Source: an uncultured Fidelibacterota bacterium (GTDB taxonomy: Bacteria; Fidelibacterota; Marinisomatia; Marinisomatales; TCS55). Taken from it: a stretch of 64,000 nt of DNA. Location of the stretch: the NCBI GenBank assembly GCA_902615915.1, contig CACMQQ010000001.1:124001-188000 (forward strand), given 5' to 3'. Below the pieces are notes generated by a model. That model was not told the origin of the DNA. It worked only from the letters and a program-made list of their open reading frames with translations, and made no database searches. A program made the translations under genes and the position numbers. Of this stretch, positions 29,987 through 39,600 are shown piece after piece (positions within the stretch are counted from its first letter, which is position 1; each line of letters begins with the position of its first letter).

Positions 29987-30121
29987 CTAAGCAGAAATCT
30001 TTTTTCTACCCTTTTTTCTTCTACGCGCAAGCACCCTTCTGCCACCAACTGATGACATTCTTTCTCTGAACCCGTGCTTATTCTTTCGCTTTCTTTTGCT
30101 TGGTTGATATGTTCTTTTCAT
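29987..30121 (-). CDS. rpmH: 50S ribosomal protein L34
   Basis: A 44-residue, very basic protein beginning [18 protein letters not shown] and continuing [19 protein letters not shown], the unmistakable L34 sequence. GGAGG at 30126-30130 lies four bases before ATG. It is the first gene of the minus-strand cluster running rpmH-yidD-yidC-mnmE-mnmG and is divergent from dnaA across the proposed origin. Confidence 0.96.
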   Translation of the reverse strand: MKRTYQPSKRKRKNKHGFRERMSSVGGRRVLARRRKKGRKKISA

Positions 30122-30217
30122 AATACCTCCAGATTAGCCAAGAAAATACCTATATTTATTAAGGGTAACAACGGAATTACAAATTTCAAAAAAACTTTAT
30201 TTTTTCGAAAAACCAAT

Positions 30218-30245
30218 TTGATTCACTATAGAAAAATAACATAAT
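30218..30245 (+). promoter_or_regulatory. Candidate dnaA promoter
   Basis: TTGATT (30218-30223) and CATAAT (30240-30245) are 16 bases apart, 44 bases upstream of the chosen dnaA ATG. The DnaA-box-like pair lies between this -10 and the start codon, a position that would allow autorepression. The match is moderate in an AT-rich background. Confidence 0.4.
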
Positions 30246-30262
30246 TTATTAAACAACGCTAT

Positions 30263-30282
30263 TGTGGAAAACTTGTGGAAAA
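30263..30282. promoter_or_regulatory. Two tandem DnaA-box-like sites before dnaA
   Basis: TGTGGAAAA occurs at 30263-30271 and again at 30274-30282, both the complement of TTTTCCACA, one base from the consensus. They are spaced 11 bases apart, one helical turn, in the same orientation. A TTG at 30262 falls inside the first box and would be an artefactual start for dnaA. Confidence 0.65.
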
Positions 30283-30288
30283 CTTTTA

Positions 30289-31635
30289 ATGAATTATACA
30301 TCTATTTGGAAAAAAACAAAAAAAGAAATCAAAAGTAAAATACCTGATCATGCATATTCAACTTGGGTAGAGCCTATAAAGCTCGTTGGTTTTAACAATA
30401 ATGTATTAAGATTAGAAGTTCCTAATCAGTTCTTCTTTAGTTGGATACAATCTCATTATCACAATCTCTTTATGTCGACATACTCAAACCTGTGTAACTT
30501 AAATATCGACGTAAAATATACTGTTTCACCAGTTCAAAAATTAAATAAAGACGTTCACTATTATTCTGAATCAAACGAAAAACTCAAAACAAAGCATGAA
30601 GTTAACAATTTAAATGTTAAATACAATTTTTCTTCCTTTATAAAAGGAGATCATAATCAGTTTGCTAGAGCAGCAGCAATAAGCGTGTCTAAAAATCCAG
30701 GGACTGATTCATTTAATCCTCTCGTAATTTATGGAGGTGTTGGTATGGGGAAAACTCATTTGCTCCATGCAATAGGCAATAAAATCAATAATGAGTTTTC
30801 AAAAAAGAAAGTAGTTTGCGCATCAAGCGAAAAATTCACACTCGACTTCATCTCCTCTATTCAAAAAAACAAAACTGTAGAATTTTCCAACTCGTATCGC
30901 AGTGCAGATGTATTATTGATTGATGACATACAATTTTTTCAAGGTAAAGAGCAGACGCAGGAACAATTTTTTCACACTTTCAATGAATTGTTTCAAAGTG
31001 GCAAGCAAATAGTAATGACCGCTGACAGATATCCTGGGGACATGAAAGGACTCCAAGATAGATTGCTTTCTAGATTTAAATCTGGATTGTCTGTTGATAT
31101 TCAACCACCGGATTACGAAACTAGAATTGCTATCATTATGGAAAAAGCAGAAAAAAATGGTGTCAATTTATCGTATGACATAATTGAACTAATAGGCACT
31201 CATATAAAAAACAGTGTTCGTGATTTAGAAAGCACTATAATTCGACTTTTAGCTCACTCTTCCTTATCAAATACAGAAATTAACTATGGCTTAGCAAAAA
31301 AAGTCGTGAAAGAAAGAGTTGGAATAAAGGTATTATCTGATTTAACTGTAGAACAAATAATAAGGAAAGTTTCAGAAATTACTCAAATTAGTGAAAAGGA
31401 TATCATTGGTAAATCAAGAAAAATGCCAATAGTTGAAGCTAGACAAATTTCTATATATTTAAGCAGAGAAATTTTGAAAATCCCTTTATCGACTATTGGT
31501 ATTTATTTTGGCGGCAGGGATCATACAACGATTATACACGCATGTAATTGCATAAAAAATAAAATAAAAAATGAAAAAAAAGTATATCAATTAGTAAAAC
31601 AACTAAATAACCAGCTTAGTTTTGCAATAGATTAG
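30289..31635 (+). CDS. dnaA: Chromosomal replication initiator DnaA
   Basis: AAA+ initiator that melts oriC and loads the helicase. The 448-residue product starts at ATG 30289 (MNYTSIWKKTKKEI), a typical domain I beginning. The frame upstream to TTG 30262 covers the DnaA boxes and would add nine odd residues. Walker A GGVGMGKTHLL is at about 150 and Walker B VLLIDDIQFF at about 207. The domain IV DNA-binding signature GGRDHTTIIHACN is at about 407. The stop codon directly abuts the stop of the convergent membrane protein gene. Confidence 0.97.
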   Translation: MNYTSIWKKTKKEIKSKIPDHAYSTWVEPIKLVGFNNNVLRLEVPNQFFFSWIQSHYHNLFMSTYSNLCNLNIDVKYTVSPVQKLNKDVHYYSESNEKLKTKHEVNNLNVKYNFSSFIKGDHNQFARAAAISVSKNPGTDSFNPLVIYGGVGMGKTHLLHAIGNKINNEFSKKKVVCASSEKFTLDFISSIQKNKTVEFSNSYRSADVLLIDDIQFFQGKEQTQEQFFHTFNELFQSGKQIVMTADRYPGDMKGLQDRLLSRFKSGLSVDIQPPDYETRIAIIMEKAEKNGVNLSYDIIELIGTHIKNSVRDLESTIIRLLAHSSLSNTEINYGLAKKVVKERVGIKVLSDLTVEQIIRKVSEITQISEKDIIGKSRKMPIVEARQISIYLSREILKIPLSTIGIYFGGRDHTTIIHACNCIKNKIKNEKKVYQLVKQLNNQLSFAID

Positions 31636-32163
31636 CTACTCTTCGTATTCTTCTTCTTCCGGGTAATACTCTTCGTATTCTTCTTCTTCCGGGTAATACT
31701 CTTCGTATTCTTCTTCTTCCGGGTAAGATTCATTACTGTCTAATTCTTTTTTAGTTTCAGCCGTTTTGTATTTATCAGAATTAAAATTATTTGATGAAGA
31801 TGCTTCTTTTTCTGAAAATGAATTATTAAATAGGACTCCAAGGACAACCGAGATTAATAAAATCATTAATGATCCTATAATCGTTTCTCTGTTAAAATCT
31901 ATTCCACCAAACATATTGTTTGATATTCCAAAGTTTAAAAAATAGCCAACAGATATTAATAAACCGAATAATATGATTATGTTACCAGTAACATCTGGAA
32001 GCTTAGTCTGCATAACCGCTGTATAAAGAAACCATATTAATATTCCGCAAATAGCAGAGAACATACTAAATGAAAAGTTTTCAAAATAAATAGCTATTGT
32101 AAAAACTATAAAGGATGTTGCAGGTATTAATAATCCAATACTTGTTTTTGAGTTACCGTTCAT
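31636..32163 (-). CDS. Small membrane protein with tandem-repeat acidic tail
   Basis: A 175-residue protein I cannot name. Four hydrophobic segments (about 9-27, 33-51, 58-76 and 92-110) are followed by a polar linker and a C-terminal tail built from three near-identical ten-residue units (YYPEEEEYEE). The tail is strongly acidic and Tyr-rich. The start is ATG 32163 with AAAGAG upstream; the frame is open further but would overlap the divergent oxidoreductase. The tail-to-tail junction with dnaA has no spacer. Function unknown; the tail could bind cations or basic proteins. Confidence 0.65.
   Translation of the reverse strand: MNGNSKTSIGLLIPATSFIVFTIAIYFENFSFSMFSAICGILIWFLYTAVMQTKLPDVTGNIIILFGLLISVGYFLNFGISNNMFGGIDFNRETIIGSLMILLISVVLGVLFNNSFSEKEASSSNNFNSDKYKTAETKKELDSNESYPEEEEYEEYYPEEEEYEEYYPEEEEYEE
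31638..31727. repeat. 30-bp tandem repeat encoding the acidic tail
   Basis: Three consecutive copies of a 30-base unit (starts at 31641, 31671 and 31701; the last is cut at 31727) with essentially no differences among copies. Each codes for ten residues of the acidic tail on the minus strand. The perfect identity suggests recent slippage expansion, so copy number probably varies among strains. Confidence 0.9.
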
Positions 32164-32295
32164 TTTTTTTCTCTTTATTTTTACTATGTTCTTGAATTCT
32201 ATAAGAATAAATTGGTAAAAGATGATATTAAAAGCAAGAGTTATAGTTTTAATTAATAATGAACTATTAATTAAATTCGAAAGAAGATTTTCAAA

Positions 32296-33294
32296 GTGAA
32301 AAAAATAAAAAAAGTAAAAATAGCAGTTGTAGGAGTTGGCCATCTAGGTAAACATCATGTAAAACATTATAGTAAATTGGATAATGTTGATTTGGTTGGG
32401 GTCTTTGACATTGATTCGCAAGTTTCGAAATCAATAGCTGAAAAATATAAAATTAAGAATTTTAAAAATTACGATGAACTGGTCAGGCAAGTTGATGCTG
32501 TTTCTATTGTTACACCAACAAGATCACATTACGAAGTTTCTAAATTTTTTTTAGATAATAAAAAACATGTCTTAATAGAAAAGCCAATAACAAGTACAGT
32601 ATTAGAAGCTGATGATTTGATTAAAATAGCAAATATGAATAACGTTTTGATACAAGTTGGCCATATCGAAAGATTTAATCCAGCATTGTTTCCCTTGCGA
32701 GAATTGGAATTAGAACCAAAATACCTAGAAATACAAAGATTGGCTCCTTATACCAGTAGAGGAACAGATGTTCCAGTGGTTTTGGATTTAATGATTCACG
32801 ATATTGATCTTGCCTTATCATTAGTAAATTCTAATGTTAAAAGTATTAACGCGAATGGTGTTTCTATTATGACAAATTCAATAGACATTGCAAATGCTAG
32901 AATAAGGTTTGAAAATGGCTCTATAGCAAACATAACATCGAGTAGAATAGCTAAAGATAAGGTTAGAAAAATTAAATTATTTCAACAAGATCTATATATT
33001 ACAATTGATTTTTTAGCTTCAATAACTGAAATATATAGAGCAATGGATGCCAATCAAAAAGATGAAAAAGCAATTATGTCTGCCATCATGGAAACAAATG
33101 GCAAACAGAGACAAATTTTTTACGAGAAACCGACAATATTTAAGAGGGATGCACTAAAGTATGAGTTAATTAATTTTGTAAATTCTATTCAAAAAAAAGA
33201 AAAGCCTTTGGTCGATGGACTATCTGGTAGAAATGCACTAGAAATTGCAATGATAATTCAAAATAAAATTATCGAGGATAAAAATGGATATTAG
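32296..33294 (+). CDS. Gfo/Idh/MocA family oxidoreductase, lipid A-linked
   Basis: A 332-residue NAD(P)-dependent dehydrogenase. The Rossmann motif VGVGHLGKHH lies near residue 12, EKPITS near 97, and the C-terminal half carries GHIERFNP and LMIHDIDLALSL, typical of the family. The start is GTG at 32296. It heads a run with an ICMT-like gene, lpxB, an acyltransferase and lpxK. A member of this family, GnnA, oxidises UDP-GlcNAc for 3-amino lipid A in other bacteria and is often next to lpxA or lpxB. That assignment is plausible here but rests on context; no aminotransferase partner (GnnB) is in view. Confidence 0.8.
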   Translation: MKKIKKVKIAVVGVGHLGKHHVKHYSKLDNVDLVGVFDIDSQVSKSIAEKYKIKNFKNYDELVRQVDAVSIVTPTRSHYEVSKFFLDNKKHVLIEKPITSTVLEADDLIKIANMNNVLIQVGHIERFNPALFPLRELELEPKYLEIQRLAPYTSRGTDVPVVLDLMIHDIDLALSLVNSNVKSINANGVSIMTNSIDIANARIRFENGSIANITSSRIAKDKVRKIKLFQQDLYITIDFLASITEIYRAMDANQKDEKAIMSAIMETNGKQRQIFYEKPTIFKRDALKYELINFVNSIQKKEKPLVDGLSGRNALEIAMIIQNKIIEDKNGY

Positions 33295-33859
33295 AAATTT
33301 GTTCTTTAAAAGTCGAAGCTTTACACCCATTCCTATACTTTTAATGATGTTATATTTTGCAAGACCAAATAGTCCTTACTTTTTTTTAGGAATAGTTCTA
33401 ATAGTCATTGGTGAAATAATTAGATTAAGATCTGTTTCTTTCGCTGGGGGAGAAACAAGAACAATGAATGTTGGTGCATCATCCATTTGTAAGTCTGGTC
33501 CTTATTCAATAGTCAGAAATCCCTTATATATTGGTAATATGATGATATATGTTGGATTTGCTTTTATAGCAGGCTCAGTTTACGTTGTTACAATTTCTTC
33601 AATTACTTTTGTATATTTTTTTATACAATACAGCTTAATCATTTCGCTAGAGGAAGAGGCACTTGAGGAAAAATTTGGCGATGAATATATCGCTTACAAA
33701 AATTTAGTTCCATCAATTCTCCCTAAAATAAATAATACATTTAGAAATTATGACACCATTCCATCTTCATTAGCTAAAACAATAAAAACAGAAAAACGAA
33801 CACTTCAAAATATTCTCTTAGTATCCTTATTATTATTTTTGAGAATAAAATCATTTTAA
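33284..33859 (+). CDS. Isoprenylcysteine carboxyl methyltransferase-like membrane protein
   Basis: A 191-residue integral membrane protein of the ICMT/phospholipid methyltransferase superfamily. The signature GPYSIVRNPLYIGNMM and the later EEEALEEKFGDEYIAYK match the family's SAM-binding C-terminal motif (RHPxY...E..L...G..Y..Y). About five hydrophobic segments are visible. It overlaps the preceding oxidoreductase by 11 bases and lies 9 bases before lpxB. The substrate in bacteria is generally unknown; methylation of a lipid or small molecule is inferred. Confidence 0.8.
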   Translation: MDIRNLFFKSRSFTPIPILLMMLYFARPNSPYFFLGIVLIVIGEIIRLRSVSFAGGETRTMNVGASSICKSGPYSIVRNPLYIGNMMIYVGFAFIAGSVYVVTISSITFVYFFIQYSLIISLEEEALEEKFGDEYIAYKNLVPSILPKINNTFRNYDTIPSSLAKTIKTEKRTLQNILLVSLLLFLRIKSF

Positions 33860-33868
33860 AAAAAATAC

Positions 33869-34987
33869 ATGAAAAAAGTTGGCAAAAAGACTTTCTTTGT
33901 TATAGCAGGTGAACAATCTGGAGACTTGCATGGTTCTAAACTTATAAAATCAATAAAAAAACTATATCCCAATTCTCATTTTATAGGTCATGGAGGTGAG
34001 CTTATGAAAAAAGAGGGGCTAAAATTGATTTATCATACAAACGATCTTGCAGTTATGGGTCTCACTGAGGTGGTAAAAAAATTACCATTTTTATTAAATG
34101 TAATGGGTGAAACATTAGGTAAAATTAGAGAAGTTAAGCCCGACAGAATTATATTGATTGATTATCCAGGCTTTAATTTGAGATTGTCAAAAAATATTTC
34201 AGGTTTAAACATACCTATTACATATTTTATATTACCACAATTATGGGCATGGAAAGAGAATAGAAAAAAATATTTTATTAAATACATTGAACAAGCGATA
34301 AGCATTTTTCCATTTGAAAAAGAATGGTTTGAAAAAAATAAAATACCTACCGGTTATTATGGTCACCCGTTTTCAGATATAAACATCTCAATTGATGAAA
34401 AGCTTAGTTTTTTAAAAAGGCACAACCTTAGCGATAAAGACGAATACTTAATCCTGCTTCCAGGTAGTAGGCAACATGAAATAGACAAACACTGGCCAAT
34501 TTTTTTAAAAACAGTAGAAAAGTTGAAAGAAATAGCACCCGATTTAAAAATACTAGTGGGTCAATCCCCAGGCATTACTATTCCTGACACAGAAGATTTC
34601 TTAGTTGAAGCAAACAATATTCAGGCTGCAATATCTTGTTCTAAGCTTGCCCTGGCCTCGTCAGGAACTGTAACTCTTGAATGTGCCGTTCTTGATACAC
34701 CCGTAGTAGTCTGTTACAAGCTTTCTTATATTTCGAATTTTATTTTAAACATATTTAATAAGTCAAAGTATATATCAATAGTTAATATTCTTTTGGGCAA
34801 AAAAGCCGTTCCAGAGCTCATTCAGTCTAATATGAATGTAACGTCAATTGTTAAGGAATTATCCCCTTTACTGCATAAATCTGAAATGAGAAAAAAAATG
34901 TTGAACGGCTTTAGTGAAATCAGAAAGCTTCTTGGCTATCCAGGTTCATACGATAGAATTGCAAATAAAATTTTACAAAAAACATAA
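33869..34987 (+). CDS. lpxB: Lipid-A-disaccharide synthase
   Basis: Glycosyltransferase (GT19) that joins lipid X to UDP-diacylglucosamine to make the lipid A disaccharide at the inner membrane. The 372-residue protein begins with the classic AGEQSGDLHGSKL and has IDYPGFNLRLSK, the YFILPQLWAWKENR segment, LPGSRQHEI and the C-terminal donor-binding ASSGTVTLECA. Length fits the family. Its stop shares one base with the start of the downstream acyltransferase (TAATG). Confidence 0.96.
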   Translation: MKKVGKKTFFVIAGEQSGDLHGSKLIKSIKKLYPNSHFIGHGGELMKKEGLKLIYHTNDLAVMGLTEVVKKLPFLLNVMGETLGKIREVKPDRIILIDYPGFNLRLSKNISGLNIPITYFILPQLWAWKENRKKYFIKYIEQAISIFPFEKEWFEKNKIPTGYYGHPFSDINISIDEKLSFLKRHNLSDKDEYLILLPGSRQHEIDKHWPIFLKTVEKLKEIAPDLKILVGQSPGITIPDTEDFLVEANNIQAAISCSKLALASSGTVTLECAVLDTPVVVCYKLSYISNFILNIFNKSKYISIVNILLGKKAVPELIQSNMNVTSIVKELSPLLHKSEMRKKMLNGFSEIRKLLGYPGSYDRIANKILQKT

Positions 34988-35661
34988 TGCCAAACGTAAA
35001 GAACGAAAAAAGATTTAAAAATAGAATTTTAGTATTAATAGGTTCGCTTTTAGGTCCACTACTTTTAAGATTTTTGTATAATACGAATAAAATTGAGATT
35101 ATAAATGATAATTATTATGAGGATGCTTTAAAGTCTGGAAAATCAGTTATAATTGCAAGTTGGCATAGTACATTACTGACTACTTTTATGTCATTATCTA
35201 GAAAGAATTATTATGGCATGGCAAGCAATCATCACCCTGATGCTGAGATAATATCTAGAGTGGGAAAAAAATTAGGTTGGAATATTGTGAGGGGTTCATC
35301 GACGGATGGCGGTAAGGAAGCTTACAATAAAATGTTAAATATTCTTAATAAGCCAGGCAATTTATTTGCTATTACACCTGATGGTCCACAAGGTCCAGCA
35401 AAAAAACCAAAAGCGGGTGCAATTAAAGCAGCCATAAGAACAGGAGCTGTAATAGTGCCGACCTCCGGTCAAACTTCTAAGTTTTGGTCATTTAAAAATT
35501 GGCACACTTTTTACCTGTCTAAGCCATTTGGTAGTATGGTGCAAATATACGGAAAACCTATATCTTTTAATGTTGATGACGATTTTGGTGAATGTGTTGG
35601 TATATTAAAACATTCATTAGATGAACTTGAAAAACAGGCTATGTCACACTTCAAAGAATAA
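34987..35661 (+). CDS. DUF374 lysophospholipid acyltransferase-family protein
   Basis: A 224-residue LPLAT-superfamily protein of the DUF374 type. The segments ASWHSTLL, SNHHPDAEIIS, VRGSSTDGG and ITPDGPQGPAKK follow the family order, with His of SWHS as the expected catalytic residue. An N-terminal hydrophobic stretch (about 13-30) would anchor it. It is embedded between lpxB and lpxK, so acylation of lipid A is likely, although DUF374 activity is less well defined than that of LpxL or LpxM. It overlaps lpxB by one base. Confidence 0.85.
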   Translation: MPNVKNEKRFKNRILVLIGSLLGPLLLRFLYNTNKIEIINDNYYEDALKSGKSVIIASWHSTLLTTFMSLSRKNYYGMASNHHPDAEIISRVGKKLGWNIVRGSSTDGGKEAYNKMLNILNKPGNLFAITPDGPQGPAKKPKAGAIKAAIRTGAVIVPTSGQTSKFWSFKNWHTFYLSKPFGSMVQIYGKPISFNVDDDFGECVGILKHSLDELEKQAMSHFKE

Positions 35662-35663
35662 AT

Positions 35664-36683
35664 ATTATTAATAAAATTATAAAATATACACTTCTACCAA
35701 TATTTCCATTTTTTTGGTCATTAGTTAATATAAAAAACCTATTATATGATTTGAAAATATTGAAACCGAAGAAGTTGCCAGTTAAAGTAATTAGTGTTGG
35801 CAATATAAGTTTAGGTGGAACAGGTAAAACACCAGCCATAATTTTTTTTGCAGATCATCTAATTAAAAGTGGGAAAAAAGTTGGTATTGTATCAAGAGGC
35901 TATGGAAGAAAAAATAGAGATATAAAAGTTTTGATAAATGCAGATAACAATTCAAAGGTTGAACATTATGGTGATGAGCCAATATTTCTAAGCAGTCGCC
36001 TAAGAAACATTCCTATAGCAGTAGGTGCAAATAAATTTAATGCCGCTTTACAATTGATAAAAAAAAATAAAGTTGATGTCTTATTATTTGATGACGGGTT
36101 TCAAACTAGAAAAATATACCGAGATTTAGACATAGTTTTATTAAATGCCTATAACGGCATTAAGGACTATAGAATGGTCCCATTTGGGGTACTTAGAGAA
36201 CCCGTTAAATGTATTGGTAGAGCTGATTTTGTTATTTTTACAAAAGATAATTTAATTAATCTCGAATCTGAAGTTTCTCATATGATTGGGAAATATGTTA
36301 ATGATAATGTCTTTTATAGTTCTTACAAATTAGAGAAAATCTTTTGTGAATCATCTAAAGACAATTTTAATAAAGATAAAGTTATTGCCGTATCAGGCGT
36401 AGGAGACCCTCAGTCTTTTGAATCGAGTCTTTTGAAAGAAAATATAAACATTTTATATCATTTTAAATTTCGTGATCATTACAATTATGATCAAGCAGAT
36501 ATTAATAATATTGTTAAGGCATCAAAAACAATGAATGCCTTATCAATTGTTACAACAGAAAAAGATTATGTAAAGTTGAAAAAATTAGACATTTCAAAAA
36601 TAGATTTGAAATTTTTCATAGTTAAATCAAATTTTTATCTAAAAAAACAGAGTACACAAAAAATTTTGAGAAAAATAATTTAA
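35664..36683 (+). CDS. lpxK: Tetraacyldisaccharide 4'-kinase, non-AUG start
   Basis: Phosphorylates the 4' position of the lipid A precursor. The Walker A motif GGTGKTP and the later DDGFQTRK and TTEKDYVKL are LpxK signatures. No ATG precedes the core. The TTG at 35751 would give 310 residues but delete the N-terminal membrane helix (LLPIFPFFWSLVNI), which is encoded in frame just upstream and aligns with that helix in known LpxK. Between the acyltransferase stop (35661) and that helix the only possible initiators are ATT at 35664 and 35667, or ATA overlapping the stop. From 35664 the length is 339 residues, normal for the family. waaA is absent from the segment. Confidence 0.87.
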   Translation: MINKIIKYTLLPIFPFFWSLVNIKNLLYDLKILKPKKLPVKVISVGNISLGGTGKTPAIIFFADHLIKSGKKVGIVSRGYGRKNRDIKVLINADNNSKVEHYGDEPIFLSSRLRNIPIAVGANKFNAALQLIKKNKVDVLLFDDGFQTRKIYRDLDIVLLNAYNGIKDYRMVPFGVLREPVKCIGRADFVIFTKDNLINLESEVSHMIGKYVNDNVFYSSYKLEKIFCESSKDNFNKDKVIAVSGVGDPQSFESSLLKENINILYHFKFRDHYNYDQADINNIVKASKTMNALSIVTTEKDYVKLKKLDISKIDLKFFIVKSNFYLKKQSTQKILRKII

Positions 36684-39600
36684 ATTTGTGCCATTCCCCA
36701 AGCAAACAGGATACCAACAAATGACAATAGTAGTGGCCAACCTGTATTAATCATTTGTCTTGCGCTGGGATCTTCAAAAACATGAATTTGAAACTCGTGC
36801 GATGTGATTGCACCTCTTTCGTCAACAGCTACTACAATTATATCGTTTGGCCCCCTTTGATTAGGCCTTGGTTTCCACATTAACATGCCTGTTTTTCTGC
36901 TGAATGTGGAATATTTTGGTAATTTTACTGCTCTGTAAGCAACCTTGTCACTGTTTAAGTCTTCCGCCACGACCCGATATTTATATTCATGGCCGGTAAG
37001 GGCAACGGGTCGCGGCGTTGAAATTATGCTAGGATTTATATTAACAAATATTTTTCCCTCTTGTGAATCGCTACTGTATCCATCTGATACCTCAAATGTA
37101 AAATTATTTTCATTTATTTGTGATGGTTTAGGTATCCATACAATTTTTCCGTTTTTACTCATTTGCATACCTTGAGGACCTTTTTTTAAAGAAAATAATA
37201 AATCAGAATCTTTATTACTATCTTCTACTTGTATATCATACTTAAAAATCTGTCCTACCATTGCAGAAATTGGAGGATTAGATATAATAAGTGGGTTATG
37301 ATTTACATAAATATCAAAGGATTGTTCATCTTTTGTAAATCCATCTGAAACAACATATGTAACTTTTTGATTATCGACTTGATCAAGAGCAGGCTTCCAT
37401 TTTATCGTACCTGAAAATTCATCAATTTCCATTCCATCAGGAAAGTCAACCAGGGTATATTTATAAGGCCCTATCTTTCTCGCAGTAATTCGTGGAGGGC
37501 GACCTTTATTTCCTTGAAAGAACTCCCAAAGTATATCTTTTATTGCTATTGTCCTATCATCTACTGATTCAACTATAATATTTAGTCGATCATTTTCCCA
37601 AAAAACATTATTCACATATTTTTTTAAATTTAATCTTGAGACTGCAAGCGATAAAGAATCTTCGGATTTACTATCAGTTAAGTAAACAGATTCACTGTTG
37701 TTCCAATCTGCAATGTACCTATCTATATTTTCAATATAAACATCATCACTGATTTGAATAGAATAAATTCTAAAGTTTTCAATTTGGTCTAATGCAATTA
37801 TTTCATTATAAGACAATAGGGCGCCTTGATTCATATCAGAAGTCATTACATTATATTCATATTCTATTCCAACTGTTGCCTGAATAGGCGGTATAGATAC
37901 TATATTTATTGGCGCATTTACAAAAAAACGTGAGTTAATAAAAGAATTAACCCTACCATCACCTATTTCAATCTTTAAGTTCGAAAAATCAATGTTATTG
38001 CGTGTTGGTTCCCAAACGATCATACCAGTATATGGGTCCATTCTCATCCCATCGGGCATTTCTAGAGCAGTGAAGATTAGATTATCATCTTTATTAGGAT
38101 CTATGATCTCAGGTTGAAATCTATATTCTTCACCCAAGTTTATAACATTCATCTTAAGGGGTGATGTTCGAATTATTGGAGGATGATTAACAAAAATTGA
38201 TACACTCTGCGTATCAACTGCTATTCCATGATTTACTCGAACTTTAAAACTTTGATTGTCTATCTGGTCTGGAGCTGGGTTCCACGTTATTAAACCTGAT
38301 TTATCTATTTTCATCCCGTTTGGTGCGTAATCAAGTGAGAATGTTAAAATATGTTCTAGATCAGGCCTCCATATATCAACCTTATAATTATATTCCTCAT
38401 CTACTTGTCCTTCATTTGGGGCTTGAGAAATAATCTTGATTCCTGCTCGAGCAAACAGCGTAAAGTTCTGTGCGGATCTATCAAATCCGTCGCTAGCTAT
38501 AAACCTAACATCATATACATCAATATGAGTAGAATCTGTTCTCCATATAATAGTTCCGCTATCAGTGAGATACATGCCTTCGGGTTTATTCTCAAGTCGA
38601 TAGTCTATTTTTGCATCTATATTTCTATCAGATACAATTGGTTTGTACGTAAATGTATCTCCAGCAACAAATTCAGTTTTTAATGGTTCAGTCATTATCA
38701 TTGGCGGGTCATTAACATAAATCCATAATCGTTCATCCACTCCTTCCAGATCAGGTACAACCTTATAAGTAAGCATCGAATCCGCATCCATTGTTGTTGG
38801 ATAAATGTCTTCACCTATCTTTCTCTGTACAGTATATGCTATTTTATAGGCCCCTAGCTGTTCATCATTTGGAATCCATCTAATTGATTGTGAATCATAA
38901 TGAAAGAACATCCCTTTTGGAGGCGGTGACAACCATCGAAAACTATAAAACTTTCTATTTTCGTTTTCAGGTATTGTATAAGCAAAAGATTGATTTACAG
39001 TTAATACATGCTTGGGAAGGATGCCATCGGGTAAAGGCTGTCCCATTGTCTCTAAGGGTTTAGGTATCTCTGGTAATATAACTTCCTCTTCGATTATATT
39101 TGGGAAAGTCTCAATTGTTTCTTCAGGTGTTTTATTAGTAGCAATTATATCTGGTTTTTCAGGCTCAGGGCCAAAACCTAAATTTGTTATAAAGGTTGTC
39201 GAAATTAACCCATCCCAGCCAGATGCAATAATAGAACCCGTATAGATTCCTTGCGAAGTTATTGGTAAAGCAGTGAAAACCTGTGATGAGCTCGATCCTC
39301 CATCTTCTAACGTGAAATAATCTTGTGGCTGATTAATACCGGACTGACTTCCATATGCAAGTGTTAGAACATTCATATCTCCCGATATCAGTAATAAATC
39401 ATCAAATGAGTCTTGATTAAAATCTGCTATTCTTATATCAGATAAAGGTCCACCATCAATAGGCAACTTATCAATATCCATGAAGTCATTGAACAGAGTA
39501 ATTGAAATAAGATCTCCATTCATAAAAGGTAAAACTATATCAGAAATATTGTCTTTGTTCCAATCAAATGTCAATATTCTGTTAGAGATAATATTTCCTA

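Larger units (their letters stand above)
30122..30288. other. Candidate chromosomal origin region (oriC)
   Basis: This 167-base gap between divergent rpmH and dnaA is very AT-rich and ends in two tandem DnaA-box-like sites. The rpmH-oriC-dnaA arrangement is known from pseudomonads and others. Every gene for 30 kb to the left is transcribed leftwards, away from this point, as expected for leading-strand bias, and a perfect parS lies 5.2 kb away. The number of boxes is small, so the dnaN gap could contribute to or replace it. Confidence 0.6.

Noticed and set aside
30262-30288. TTG start for dnaA giving nine extra residues
   Set aside because: The added codons coincide with the two DnaA-box-like sites, and the following ATG gives a normal domain I start.
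31638-31727. 30-bp repeats as a CRISPR array
   Set aside because: The units are directly adjacent with no spacers and encode an in-frame protein repeat; no cas gene is present.
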